Shown here in pieces: positions 25,342-33,949 of a stretch of DNA of 64,000 nt (its first letter is position 1; the number at the start of each line of letters is the position of its first letter). A program made the translations under genes and the position numbers. The DNA is from Cloacibacterium rupense (GTDB taxonomy: Bacteria > Bacteroidota > Bacteroidia > Flavobacteriales > Weeksellaceae). The stretch is taken from contig NZ_BMLV01000001.1 in NCBI RefSeq assembly GCF_014645495.1, positions 417,996 through 481,995 on the forward strand, given 5' to 3'. The notes below the pieces were generated by a model that saw nothing but the letters and a program-made list of their open reading frames with translations, was not told the origin of the DNA and searched no databases.

Positions 25342-26172
25342 TTACTCTCTATAATATACCCTATTTTTGTACATAAATAGGTAATAAAAAACAGCAAAAA
25401 TAACAATTCCGATCAATAAAACCGCATACTCTGGTATATGTAATAAATCTGAAAAACTTTCGGTGTCGTAATATTTCATCATAATTGCAGCAATGGTGTT
25501 GTTGAAACTATGCAATAATATTGACATTAAAAGAGATTTTGTTTTGAAATAAACGACTCCTAAAACAATGCCCAAAAGAAAAGCACCCACAAATTGCCAT
25601 GGATTGAAATGAATGAAACCAAAAACAAATGCAGAAATTAGAATAGCTGTTTTGGGTTTTACGCCATTGTTAATCATTCCTTTTTGGATAATTCCTCGGA
25701 AAAGAATTTCTTCTATGATTGGAGCAAAAAAACTGACCAAAAGAAACATCAAGAAAGGTTCCTCGGAGATATTGCTCATTTGTTCTGAAAAAAAATGATA
25801 AAATTCACCAAAAAATGGACCAGAAATAGGAACTAATGAAGTGGTATATTCTGCGATGAGCATCATGCCAAACATCATTGGGAAAATTAATGTATAAACA
25901 TGAACTGGTCTGGTTTGCATGTTGAAATTAAGAACTTTGCCCTTTCTTCGCATGACAAAATAGTCAAAAGCCCAAATTACAGGTAAAAAGGTCAATAAAT
26001 ATCCGATTACATTAAAAGCACCAGAATTTGAAAAATCTTTCTGATAGTAATCTTTCATGAGTATTAAAGCCAAGCCTAATAATGCTGATGACAGTAGCAT
26101 AGCGATAACCATTACTATAACTCCGAAACCATCTAAAATGTAGTTTCTATATTTTGAATTATCTAAAATCAT
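25342..26172 (-). CDS. CPBP-family intramembrane glutamic protease
   Basis: A 276-residue polytopic protein of the CPBP/Rce1 (Abi) family. It carries all active-site motifs: EEILFRG (EExxxR, near residue 154), FGFIHFNPW (FxxxH) and LLHSFNNTIAA (HxxxN). About eight membrane segments. The family members process membrane proteins or peptides; the substrate here is unknown. It is monocistronic. Confidence 0.9.
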   Translation of the reverse strand: MILDNSKYRNYILDGFGVIVMVIAMLLSSALLGLALILMKDYYQKDFSNSGAFNVIGYLLTFLPVIWAFDYFVMRRKGKVLNFNMQTRPVHVYTLIFPMMFGMMLIAEYTTSLVPISGPFFGEFYHFFSEQMSNISEEPFLMFLLVSFFAPIIEEILFRGIIQKGMINNGVKPKTAILISAFVFGFIHFNPWQFVGAFLLGIVLGVVYFKTKSLLMSILLHSFNNTIAAIMMKYYDTESFSDLLHIPEYAVLLIGIVIFAVFYYLFMYKNRVYYRE

Positions 26173-26334
26173 GATAAGTATAAATTTTTGCCTTTTGAAT
26201 TGATTTGATGTTTTTTTTACACTAATTTATTTTTTAAAACATAAAATAAATGATTAAATGCATTTCAAAATCTTAAAAAATTTTAATCAAAGATAAAATT
26301 TTAAGTTGAAAAATAGAGCTTATATAGCATAAGT

Positions 26335-26416
26335 TTTTTTGAAGATTGCTTGTTACCATTGCTTCAAAAAATGAGGCTTTTTAAATTTTCATTTGTCGTA
26401 AAAAATCACGATTTTT
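26335..26416. promoter_or_regulatory. Two inverted repeats upstream of prfC
   Basis: A 10-bp inverted repeat (TTTTTTGAAG 26335-26344 and CTTCAAAAAA 26362-26371) is followed by AAAAATC-AC-GATTTTT (26401-26416), which ends 18 bases before the prfC ATG. The 262-bp gap has no gene. The second repeat sits where the start point or leader of prfC would be and could be an operator or leader hairpin. Confidence 0.3.
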
Positions 26417-26434
26417 GCAAATTGAAAATTATTT

Positions 26435-28033
26435 ATGAGCAATATTTTACAAGAAATATCAAAAAGAAAAACTTTTGGGATTATCTCGCATCCCGATGCT
26501 GGTAAAACTACATTGACGGAGAAATTGCTACTTTTCGGAGGGGCAATTCAGGAAGCAGGTGCTGTAAAATCCAACAAAATTAAAAAAGGAGCCACTTCCG
26601 ATTTTATGGAAATTGAAAGACAGAGAGGAATTTCTGTAGCAACTTCGGTTTTGGCTTTTGAATATAAAGGTAAGAAAATCAATATATTAGACACACCTGG
26701 TCACAAAGATTTCGCGGAAGATACTTACAGAACTTTAACGGCAGTAGATTCTGTAATTGTAGTAATAGACGTTGCAAAAGGTGTGGAAGAACAAACCGAA
26801 AAATTGGTAGAAGTTTGTAGAATGCGCAAAATTCCTATGTTGGTTTTTATCAACAAACTCGATAGAGAAGGGAAAGATGCGTTTGATTTGTTAGATGAAG
26901 TTGAGCAAAAATTAGGCTTAAAAGTTGTTCCGCTTTCGCTTCCGATTGGTATGGGAAGTGATTTCCAAGGAATTTATAATATTTGGGAGAAAAACATTCA
27001 ACTTTTCCTCGAAGAAAAAAAACAAAAAGTGGGCGAAAGCATTGTGATTAATGACATTAATGACAGTTCTGTAGATGAAATTATTGGTGAAAAAGCTGCT
27101 GCCAATCTTAGAGATGAAATGGAATTGATAGAATCTGTTTATCCTCAATTTGATAGAGAACAATACCTTTCTGGCGAGCAACAACCTGTATTTTTTGGTT
27201 CTGCTCTTAATAATTTTGGAGTAAGAGAGTTGCTAGATGCTTTTGTAGAAATAGCACCAATGCCTCAACCGAAAGAATCTGACACAAGATTAGTAAAGCC
27301 TGAAGAGAATAATTTCACAGGATTTGTGTTTAAAATTCACGCCAATATGGACCCAAAGCATCGTGATAGATTGGCTTTTGTGAAAATTGTTTCAGGAACT
27401 TTCAAAAGAAACGAAAATTATCTCTTGGTGAGAGAAGGTAAAAAAATGAAGTTTTCTTCGCCCAACGCTTTCTTTGCTGATAAAAAGGAGGTTGTTGACG
27501 AAAGTTTCCCAGGTGATATTGTGGGGCTTCATGATACGGGAAGTTTCAGAATTGGCGACACTTTAACCGCAGGAGAAAAAATACAATTTAAAGGAATTCC
27601 TAGTTTTTCGCCAGAACATTTCCGTTATATCAATAATGATGATCCTTTGAAAGCAAAGCAATTAGCAAAAGGAATAGACCAGTTGATGGACGAAGGTGTT
27701 GCACAATTGTTTACACTAGAAATGAATGGAAGAAAAATTATTGGAACTGTTGGCGCACTTCAATACGAAGTGATACAATATAGATTAGAACACGAATATG
27801 GTGCTAAATGTACTTATGAGCCAATTGGAATTCACAAAGCTTGTTGGATAGAAGCTGACGAAAAATCTGAAGAATTCAAAGAATTTGCAAGATTGAAACA
27901 GCGTTTTATGGCTAGAGACAACCATGGACAAATGGTTTTCTTGGCAGATTCTGCTTTTACCATCCATATGACACAAGAAAAGTTTCCGAATGTAAAACTG
28001 CATTTTATAAGTGAATGGAATAATGCTAAATAA
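26435..28033 (+). CDS. prfC: Peptide chain release factor 3
   Basis: GTPase that recycles RF1 and RF2 after termination. The 532-residue protein has G1 HPDAGKTTLTEK (residues 19-30), the RF3-type switch region MEIERQRGISVATSV, G3 DTPGHKDF and G4 NKLDRE. The C-terminal domain has the RF3-specific IGTVGALQYEVIQYRL. It is complete and is followed by a terminator hairpin. Confidence 0.96.
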   Translation: MSNILQEISKRKTFGIISHPDAGKTTLTEKLLLFGGAIQEAGAVKSNKIKKGATSDFMEIERQRGISVATSVLAFEYKGKKINILDTPGHKDFAEDTYRTLTAVDSVIVVIDVAKGVEEQTEKLVEVCRMRKIPMLVFINKLDREGKDAFDLLDEVEQKLGLKVVPLSLPIGMGSDFQGIYNIWEKNIQLFLEEKKQKVGESIVINDINDSSVDEIIGEKAAANLRDEMELIESVYPQFDREQYLSGEQQPVFFGSALNNFGVRELLDAFVEIAPMPQPKESDTRLVKPEENNFTGFVFKIHANMDPKHRDRLAFVKIVSGTFKRNENYLLVREGKKMKFSSPNAFFADKKEVVDESFPGDIVGLHDTGSFRIGDTLTAGEKIQFKGIPSFSPEHFRYINNDDPLKAKQLAKGIDQLMDEGVAQLFTLEMNGRKIIGTVGALQYEVIQYRLEHEYGAKCTYEPIGIHKACWIEADEKSEEFKEFARLKQRFMARDNHGQMVFLADSAFTIHMTQEKFPNVKLHFISEWNNAK

Positions 28034-28062
28034 TTGATACTAGATAAAACACTAATGTTAAG

Positions 28063-28091
28063 AAATCTCTGAGGCAACTTGGAGATTTTTT
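28063..28091 (+). terminator. Intrinsic terminator after prfC
   Basis: Stem AAATCTC/GAGATTT (28063-28069 and 28082-28088) followed by T6. Confidence 0.7.
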
Positions 28092-28267
28092 GTTTACAAA
28101 TTTTACTTGTCTCACATAAATTTAAATAGAATTTTGTATTTCGCTTTGTAAAACAATTATAAACACTTGAATTTCAGAATAATAAATATTACAAAAAGAA
28201 AACTTTACTTTTACAAAAATTTCAGAAAACTGCTAGATAATTTTATCATATCAAAAAAATAATAGTT

Positions 28268-29155
28268 ATGAAAAAAACAATTGCTCTAGCTGCCATCACA
28301 CTTTCTATAGTGGCGTGCAACAAATCTGAAATGGCAAATCAAAACTCATCAGAAACAAATAATGCTTCTGAAATAGCCGAAGAAAAAATCACTAACACAG
28401 ATTCCGCTTCTATATCTGTAAATGAGAATGTAAAAATAGGCCAAGAAGTGGCCCAAAAAATTCACGAAAAAGTGATAAATGAAACCAATAAATCGATAGA
28501 TTCTTTGGCTAAAACTTCTCAAATAATACCAGAAGTTATAGACGAAACACCTCCAGAAGTTGAAGAGAAAAAAGTTGTGAATACACCTCCAAAACCACAA
28601 ATTATTAAAGAAACAAAAATTATTTACAAAGAAAAACCTTCTATAAAACCTTCTACTCTAAATCCTATAAAAAAATATGGTAATTTGACTTTTTCTGTTG
28701 ATGATAATGAAGCAGCTATTTCAGAAGTTCGATATTTGGTAAAAAAGTATGACGGCAAAATAAAATCTGAAAATTTAACCTCAAATAATGAAAATAACAC
28801 CAATTATATCATTGCAAAAATTCCTCTGAAAGAATATGATTATTTGATAGAAGATTTAATGAATAATCTAGGAACTTTGAATGATAAAACACTAGAAATA
28901 AAAGGTGATGATTATCAACCAAACCAGCTCTGTGATGTAGAAATTACGCTATATAGCAAAAATACAACTTTCACAAAAAGTGAAAACGAACCTAAAACTT
29001 TCGGAGAAAAAGCCATAAATGCAGTAAAAACAGGCTGGGAAGTTATAGGAAATATATTATTATTCTTTTTACCATTTTGGCCTTTAATTTTATTGATTGC
29101 TTTTGGTTATTTCTACTTTAAAAAGAAGAAAACAAAAGAAGAAGTAAATCATTAA
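28268..29155 (+). CDS. DUF4349 lipoprotein with C-terminal membrane helix
   Basis: A 295-residue protein. A lipobox (LSIVAC, Cys18) is followed by a low-complexity Ser/Glu/Pro/Lys-rich spacer to about residue 130, then a DUF4349-like domain (YGNLTFSVDDNEAAISEVRYLV ... ENNTNYIIAKIPLKEYDYLIEDL) and one membrane helix near 258-280 with a Lys-rich end. Having both a lipid anchor and a membrane helix implies retention in the inner membrane. A paralog lies at 29909. Function unknown. Confidence 0.75.
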   Translation: MKKTIALAAITLSIVACNKSEMANQNSSETNNASEIAEEKITNTDSASISVNENVKIGQEVAQKIHEKVINETNKSIDSLAKTSQIIPEVIDETPPEVEEKKVVNTPPKPQIIKETKIIYKEKPSIKPSTLNPIKKYGNLTFSVDDNEAAISEVRYLVKKYDGKIKSENLTSNNENNTNYIIAKIPLKEYDYLIEDLMNNLGTLNDKTLEIKGDDYQPNQLCDVEITLYSKNTTFTKSENEPKTFGEKAINAVKTGWEVIGNILLFFLPFWPLILLIAFGYFYFKKKKTKEEVNH

Positions 29156-29194
29156 AATCTGTTAAAAATCATTTTTAATCTAAAGAAAAATAAT

Positions 29195-29202
29195 TATTTT
29201 TG
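29195..29202 (+). promoter_or_regulatory. -7 box (TATTTTTG) for the small lipoprotein gene
   Basis: Exact TAnnTTTG, 25 bp before the ATG at 29227. No clear TTTG at -33. Confidence 0.4.
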
Positions 29203-29226
29203 TACAATTAATCAAAATCAATATTT

Positions 29227-29733
29227 ATGAAAAAACTAATTTCCAGTTTTGTGCTATTGCTAGCACTTTCCCTAGTGTTTGTATCTTGTGGTAGAGATGA
29301 AGATGGTGTATCTTCTGATTCCAATTACATCCAAGTAGATAATGGCAGTAAATTAACTGTTTCTAATGCTGCTGTAATGGGATTCAAAGCATCTGATGCT
29401 TCAGAAGAAAATTTTTATTCTATTTCTTTAGTTAATGCTTCTGGAACATCTTCCAAAACAGTTTCATTAGCTTTTTATTTTCCTTACAACCAAAGCATTG
29501 ATGGGACCTATACCATCACTAGTACTTCTAGAAGATTAGATGATTGGTTAACTAGTTATGCTGAGATTAATGGTTCTTCTATGCAAAATTATAATGATTT
29601 AACGCAAGGAACTTGTACGATTAAAAGAAACTCGACTGACAATTTTACGGTTAGCTTTTCATTTAAAACTGCAGCAGGAAAAACAGTAAATGGTGAATAT
29701 AATGGTAAAGCTACAGTGCAAGAAAGCAATTAA
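29227..29733 (+). CDS. Small lipoprotein, unknown function
   Basis: A 168-residue lipoprotein with lipobox FVSC (Cys21) followed by acidic GRDEDG, then a Ser/Thr/Asn-rich domain predicted to be all-beta. No family is recognised. It lies between two DUF4349 lipoprotein genes in the same direction but has its own promoter box and terminator, so it is probably transcribed separately. Confidence 0.7.
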   Translation: MKKLISSFVLLLALSLVFVSCGRDEDGVSSDSNYIQVDNGSKLTVSNAAVMGFKASDASEENFYSISLVNASGTSSKTVSLAFYFPYNQSIDGTYTITSTSRRLDDWLTSYAEINGSSMQNYNDLTQGTCTIKRNSTDNFTVSFSFKTAAGKTVNGEYNGKATVQESN

Positions 29734-29753
29734 TTAACAATCAATGAAATTAT

Positions 29754-29784
29754 AAATCCTCAGTCCAATCTGAGGATTTTTTTT
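29754..29784 (+). terminator. Intrinsic terminator after the small lipoprotein gene
   Basis: Perfect 10-bp stem AAATCCTCAG/CTGAGGATTT with a 6-nt loop, followed by T8 overall. Confidence 0.9.
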
Positions 29785-29880
29785 GTAAAAATTTCGTAAA
29801 ATATTTTACAATTGACTGATTAAAAACAACTTAATTACAGATACGATATTTTACCTATATTTAAGGAACATTTTTTGTAT

Positions 29881-29888
29881 TAAATTTG
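29881..29888 (+). promoter_or_regulatory. -7 box (TAAATTTG) for the second DUF4349 gene
   Basis: Exact TAnnTTTG, 21 bp before ATG 29909. The -33 element is not evident. Confidence 0.4.
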
Positions 29889-29908
29889 GCATTAACAAAA
29901 CTAAAATT

Positions 29909-31087
29909 ATGAAGAAATTAATTTTTAGCATTTTTACCGCTTCTATCGTATTGGTAGCTTGTAATAAAACAGATTTGCAACAAGCTTCCGATTCTATAAA
30001 AAATGCCGATAGCTTATTCAATGAAGCCAAGCAAAGCTATAATACATTAGATTCTATCTCGAAAGTAATAAATGATTCTTCTAGTACAGTAGGCAAAGTG
30101 ATTATTCCAGAAATTGAAAAGCACAAAGAAATAATAGAAGATGCCGTAAAAAAAGGAAACATTAGTATAGATTCTGTACAGCGACAATTTGATAAAATTA
30201 AAGCAAAAACTCAACAAAATGAGGAGATAAGAAAAACTATAGATTCTGTGTCTGCTGTGATTAAAGATTCTAAAACAGAAAATGTAAAAGTAAAAGACAT
30301 TATAGAATCTGCCAATAAAATTCTGAATAAAGTAAAAGAAAATCCACAGCCTTCTGCTCCGAAAGTTTCTCCAAATGATGTTAAAATTTCTACTCAAAAA
30401 ACAGAAATTATCCCGATTGTAAAAACCGCAAGACTCAATATTTCAGTAGAAGATATTGCATCAGCTAAAGCAATGCTTCAACAAGAACTTAGAAATACCA
30501 ATGGAGATTTAGTAACAGAAAATTATTCTGAAAACGAAGGCATTGCAAAAGAATATATTACTGCGAAAGTTCCTTTGTATAATTTCAATAATTTGGTAAA
30601 TAATCTGGCAAATTTAGGAGCTGTACAAACCAAAACTACGCAATCTACAGGTCAAGATTATGATGCCAATCAGATGTGTGATGTAGAAATTACGTTGGTA
30701 GATCATTCCATTTCTAGTGTTACTTCTACTCCATCAGAAGACTTAAACATCATCAACGGAGACGAAAAGAAAGATGAAACTTTTGGTGATCAATCTGAAA
30801 ATGCTTTCATGAAAGGGTTCAGTGTTTTAGGAAGTTTGTTTCTAGCTTTAATCCCGTTTTGGCCAATCTTTTTAATCGGTGGAATTATTTGGTATTTTGT
30901 AGCGAAAAGAAATAAGAAAAAACGCGAAGAGGAATTCCAAAGACAATTGGCAATAGAAAGAGAAAAAATAAAAGCAGCAGAAGCCGCAAAATCTACAGCG
31001 CAAGAAACACCACAAAATGCAGAACAAACAACTGCAGATGTGCCAAAAGATGATGACGATATTTCTAAATATATGCCGAAAGAATAA
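29909..31087 (+). CDS. DUF4349 lipoprotein, paralog of 28268
   Basis: A 392-residue protein with lipobox LVAC (Cys18), a long helical Lys/Asp/Ser-rich spacer (about 30-150), and a DUF4349-like domain (TARLNISVEDIASAKAMLQ ... EYITAKVPLYNFNNLVNNL, about 172-260). A membrane helix follows (about 303-327), then a charged Glu/Lys/Ala/Gln-rich tail of about 60 residues. The segments MCDVEITL and FWPIFLIGG mirror LCDVEITL and FWPLILLIA in the 28268 protein, so the two arose by duplication. The extra tail is unique to this copy. Function unknown. Confidence 0.75.
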   Translation: MKKLIFSIFTASIVLVACNKTDLQQASDSIKNADSLFNEAKQSYNTLDSISKVINDSSSTVGKVIIPEIEKHKEIIEDAVKKGNISIDSVQRQFDKIKAKTQQNEEIRKTIDSVSAVIKDSKTENVKVKDIIESANKILNKVKENPQPSAPKVSPNDVKISTQKTEIIPIVKTARLNISVEDIASAKAMLQQELRNTNGDLVTENYSENEGIAKEYITAKVPLYNFNNLVNNLANLGAVQTKTTQSTGQDYDANQMCDVEITLVDHSISSVTSTPSEDLNIINGDEKKDETFGDQSENAFMKGFSVLGSLFLALIPFWPIFLIGGIIWYFVAKRNKKKREEEFQRQLAIEREKIKAAEAAKSTAQETPQNAEQTTADVPKDDDDISKYMPKE

Positions 31088-31111
31088 TTAAAAATTAAAG
31101 AATTAAATAAT

Positions 31112-31142
31112 AAAATCCTTCAGAATTTTCTGGAGGATTTTA
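31112..31142. terminator. Bidirectional terminator between convergent genes
   Basis: Twelve-base-pair stem with one G-T wobble (31112-31123 and 31130-31141), A-run on the left and T-run on the right. Confidence 0.75.
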
Positions 31143-31161
31143 ATTTAATAAATTTACATAT

Positions 31162-31915
31162 TTAATTTTTAGGGTCTTCGAAATCATAAAAATTTACAGA
31201 GAAGTTTAATGGGATAGTCATTCTAGATTTTATTGAAATACCATCTAATTTAGCAGAAATCCACTGACCTTTTGTTCTATTGAGAGCACGAAAAATATCT
31301 TGATTAAAAGATTCATTGTCAACTTTTGGAGTTATAATAGGATTCACAATTTCACCTTTCTCATCAACTACAAAATCTAGAAAGAGTTTACCGTTTACGT
31401 GATAATCACTAAATATTGCCATAAATTGATCGTGAATATCTTTATTCATCTTGCCAACTCCACCTATATATGTAACTGGAATATAAAATTTATATGGATT
31501 GTAGTTTTCTGTATAATTTTCTAGCAAATGATTAGGAACAAAAAACAATCTTATTATAGAATCAAAATGCTTTTCACCTACTTTGGCTGAAATCCATTTA
31601 TCAGAATTTTTAAGTTCTTTTAAAATTTCTAAAGTAAAATCATAAGCACATTTATTTTTGTTTATATTAACCGAATCAAAATCTGTTATAAATTTTATTT
31701 TAGAATCCTTAGTTAATAATAATTTTGCATGATAAATTTCCTTTGTTTTACAAGTCGAAAGTTTTTTATCAAGACTTATTTGATGAATATCTTTATACAA
31801 TTCAGTAACTCCTCCTTTATAAAACTCTTGTTTTTTTTGGAAATTCATCTAAAATTTGCGCTGTTAATAATCCGGAAAATAAAATAATTATTAATGATAA
31901 AATTCTTATATTCAT
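31162..31915 (-). pseudogene. Secreted TonB-C-terminal-like protein, frameshifted in an A8 run
   Basis: The main frame (31162-31848) encodes 228 residues with no signal peptide; its end resembles the C-terminal domain of TonB-like energy transducers (GKLFLDFVVDEKGEIVNP). Just upstream, ATG 31915 opens another frame with a good signal peptide (MNIRILSLIIILFSGLLTAQ). It continues ILDEFPKK and then stops. The two frames join perfectly if one base is removed from the eight-A run (T8 on the plus strand, 31831-31838), giving ILDEFPKKQEFYKGGVTELY. So the intact gene would span 31162-31915. The extra A may be a sequencing error, a phase-variable tract or a real mutation. Confidence 0.8.
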
Positions 31916-31995
31916 TGTTGGTTTTGATTAAAAAATACATTTCATAAATTTAGAAAATTTCAAATAAATTTCAATTTATTTTCATAAAAGTCATA

Positions 31996-33060
31996 TTACT
32001 TACTCAAAGCATACACCGCAAAACTAGCTAACCAATGATCGCCACCATAATTGCCTTTGAAAACCAAAGGCAAAGCATTTTCTAAAAATTTGGCAGAAGT
32101 TTCTTCTAAATGTTTTTTATATCGATGATTTTTTGGTAAAATCTTAGCAATATTTTTCATACACCAACTTCTAGTAAAACTTAAACCAACCAAGTGAACC
32201 GTTTGATAATCATTAATATCTGAAATAATTGGTAGTTGAGAAATATTTTCTAAGCTTCTTTTTTCATAAAATATATTAAACCATTTTACATATTCTTTTT
32301 GATGCAAAATTCTAGTCATTAAATCTGCAATTTCTAAACTTGGCGAAAAGAAATCACTACCATCTGGTTCTAAATAAGCTGGCGTTTTTTCGTCTTTTAG
32401 GTAGAAATATTTTGCTTTTTCTATCAATTGATTTTCAAAATCTTTTTCGCCAGTTGCTCTCGCCCAATCTATAGCAAAACTTAATGCAAATGCTGTATTT
32501 GGATGAACGCCAGTTCTATTAGGATAGGTTTGTTTTGGTAAATATTCCTTCCAAAGAGTAAGAATTTCATCCGTTAAAGGTTTTAAATTTTTGTGCCAAA
32601 TTTTCGCTTTTGGATGGTCCCAAGTTGCCAATTCTGCATCTAATTGCAACAACCAAGCCCAACCATAAGTTCTCTCAAAACCTTTGGCAACTTGATATTT
32701 GCTGAAATATTCTGCTTCTGTTTTTATTTTTTCGGGTTGAAAAGAGCCTTCTAAAATATTAATAATTTCTTCTTTATTTTTAAGGAAAGGTTTGTTTTTC
32801 AATAATTTAATGAGCATCCAATGTCCGTGTACCGAAGAATGCCAATCAAAACAACCATAAAAACTTGGGTGCAATTCTTTAGGCGTGAGTTTTACATCAA
32901 TCTCATTATTGATAACGTGTGCCGTTTTATTAGGATATTCTTGATTGATGCAGTGCAAGGGTTTTTCGGATAAACTGACAGCTATTTCGTCTGTAAGAGT
33001 TGGTATTTGGGCAGATAATCCTATCGAAATAAAAGTCAAAAACACAGAAAATTTCTTCAT
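31996..33060 (-). CDS. DUF2891 family secreted protein
   Basis: A 354-residue protein with a signal peptide (MKKFSVFLTFISIGLSAQ) and the DUF2891 pattern: HPSFYGCFDWHSSVHGHW (near 64-81), TYGWAWLLQLDAELATWDHPK, ... YLEPDGSDFFSPSLEIADLM. The fold is probably an alpha/alpha barrel like that of many carbohydrate-active enzymes. Function unknown. It is monocistronic in the sense that its neighbours are separated by about 80 bases. Confidence 0.88.
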   Translation of the reverse strand: MKKFSVFLTFISIGLSAQIPTLTDEIAVSLSEKPLHCINQEYPNKTAHVINNEIDVKLTPKELHPSFYGCFDWHSSVHGHWMLIKLLKNKPFLKNKEEIINILEGSFQPEKIKTEAEYFSKYQVAKGFERTYGWAWLLQLDAELATWDHPKAKIWHKNLKPLTDEILTLWKEYLPKQTYPNRTGVHPNTAFALSFAIDWARATGEKDFENQLIEKAKYFYLKDEKTPAYLEPDGSDFFSPSLEIADLMTRILHQKEYVKWFNIFYEKRSLENISQLPIISDINDYQTVHLVGLSFTRSWCMKNIAKILPKNHRYKKHLEETSAKFLENALPLVFKGNYGGDHWLASFAVYALSK

Positions 33061-33144
33061 TATTTAAATTTTTCATAAATATAAAAAATTCCTACCCAAA
33101 AAATTGGGCAGGAAGTATAAAAATGATTGTGGTGTTTATATTTT

Positions 33145-33750
33145 CTATGACAAAATCGTCACATTATTTTCTAAAAGCTCTATAATAGCATCTTTGTAGT
33201 TTCCAGGTTTTACATTAACGGCTTTGGTACCTTTGTAATGAAGACAGGTGATAAAACCGGCTTTAGCTGAGTCTAAACAAGTGAATTTAACGCAATAATC
33301 TAAGGCTAAACCTACAATTTCTACAATTTCAATGTCTTTAAATTTTAGATAATCTTCTAAATCTGTTTTCACCAATTGGTTGTTATCTTGAAATCCGCTA
33401 TAACTATCCACCTCAGGATTTTGACCTTTTTGAACAATGTGTGTTACTTTTTCTAGGTACAAATCTTTATGAAATTCTGCTCCGTAGCTTCCTTGTACAC
33501 AATGGTCTGGCCACATAAATTGAGAATAACCGTTAATTTCTATACTTTCTCCTACTTTTTTGCCATTGTTACTAGCAAAACTTTTATGATTTGCAGGATG
33601 CCAATCTTGGGTAAGGATAATTTCGTCATATGTAGAGTCTTCCATCAAAAGATTGATGTAAGGAATAATTTCATTAGCATTAGGAACAGCCAATGCTCCT
33701 CCTTCACAAAAATCATTTTGTACATCTACAACTATCAGTGCTTTTTTCAT
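33145..33750 (-). CDS. pncA: Nicotinamidase
   Basis: Hydrolyses nicotinamide to nicotinate for NAD salvage. The 201-residue protein has the catalytic Asp in VVDVQNDFCEGGAL (Asp9), the Lys in VQKGQNPEVDSYSGF, and the nucleophilic Cys in GLALDYCVKFTCLDSAKAGF. The metal ligands lie in TQDWHPANHKSF. All are intact. Confidence 0.93.
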   Translation of the reverse strand: MKKALIVVDVQNDFCEGGALAVPNANEIIPYINLLMEDSTYDEIILTQDWHPANHKSFASNNGKKVGESIEINGYSQFMWPDHCVQGSYGAEFHKDLYLEKVTHIVQKGQNPEVDSYSGFQDNNQLVKTDLEDYLKFKDIEIVEIVGLALDYCVKFTCLDSAKAGFITCLHYKGTKAVNVKPGNYKDAIIELLENNVTILS

Positions 33751-33864
33751 AATATTTAGATTTGAATTTCAAAAGTAAAGACAAAAATCTATCCAAAGTA
33801 AAAATTGTGACAAAAGTTCTCGATTTAAGATTTAAGATTTTTGATTTAAGATGTCTTAAAATGA

Positions 33865-33890
33865 AAAAGCTCAGAAAAACCTGAGCTTTT
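33865..33890 (-). terminator. Terminator after the acyl-CoA dehydrogenase gene
   Basis: Perfect 10-bp stem AAAAGCTCAG/CTGAGCTTTT with a 6-nt loop, lying between pncA and the acyl-CoA dehydrogenase gene, both on the minus strand. Confidence 0.8.
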
Positions 33891-33949
33891 AAAGTTCATT
33901 TGATTAAATTTTGGAATTCTATTTATAAATTCATAAATTAAAAATAGAA

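Noticed and set aside
30047-30397. Minus-strand 116-residue frame rich in Phe, Tyr and Arg
   Set aside because: It is antisense to the Lys/Asp-rich spacer of the second DUF4349 lipoprotein; composition is that of a shadow frame.
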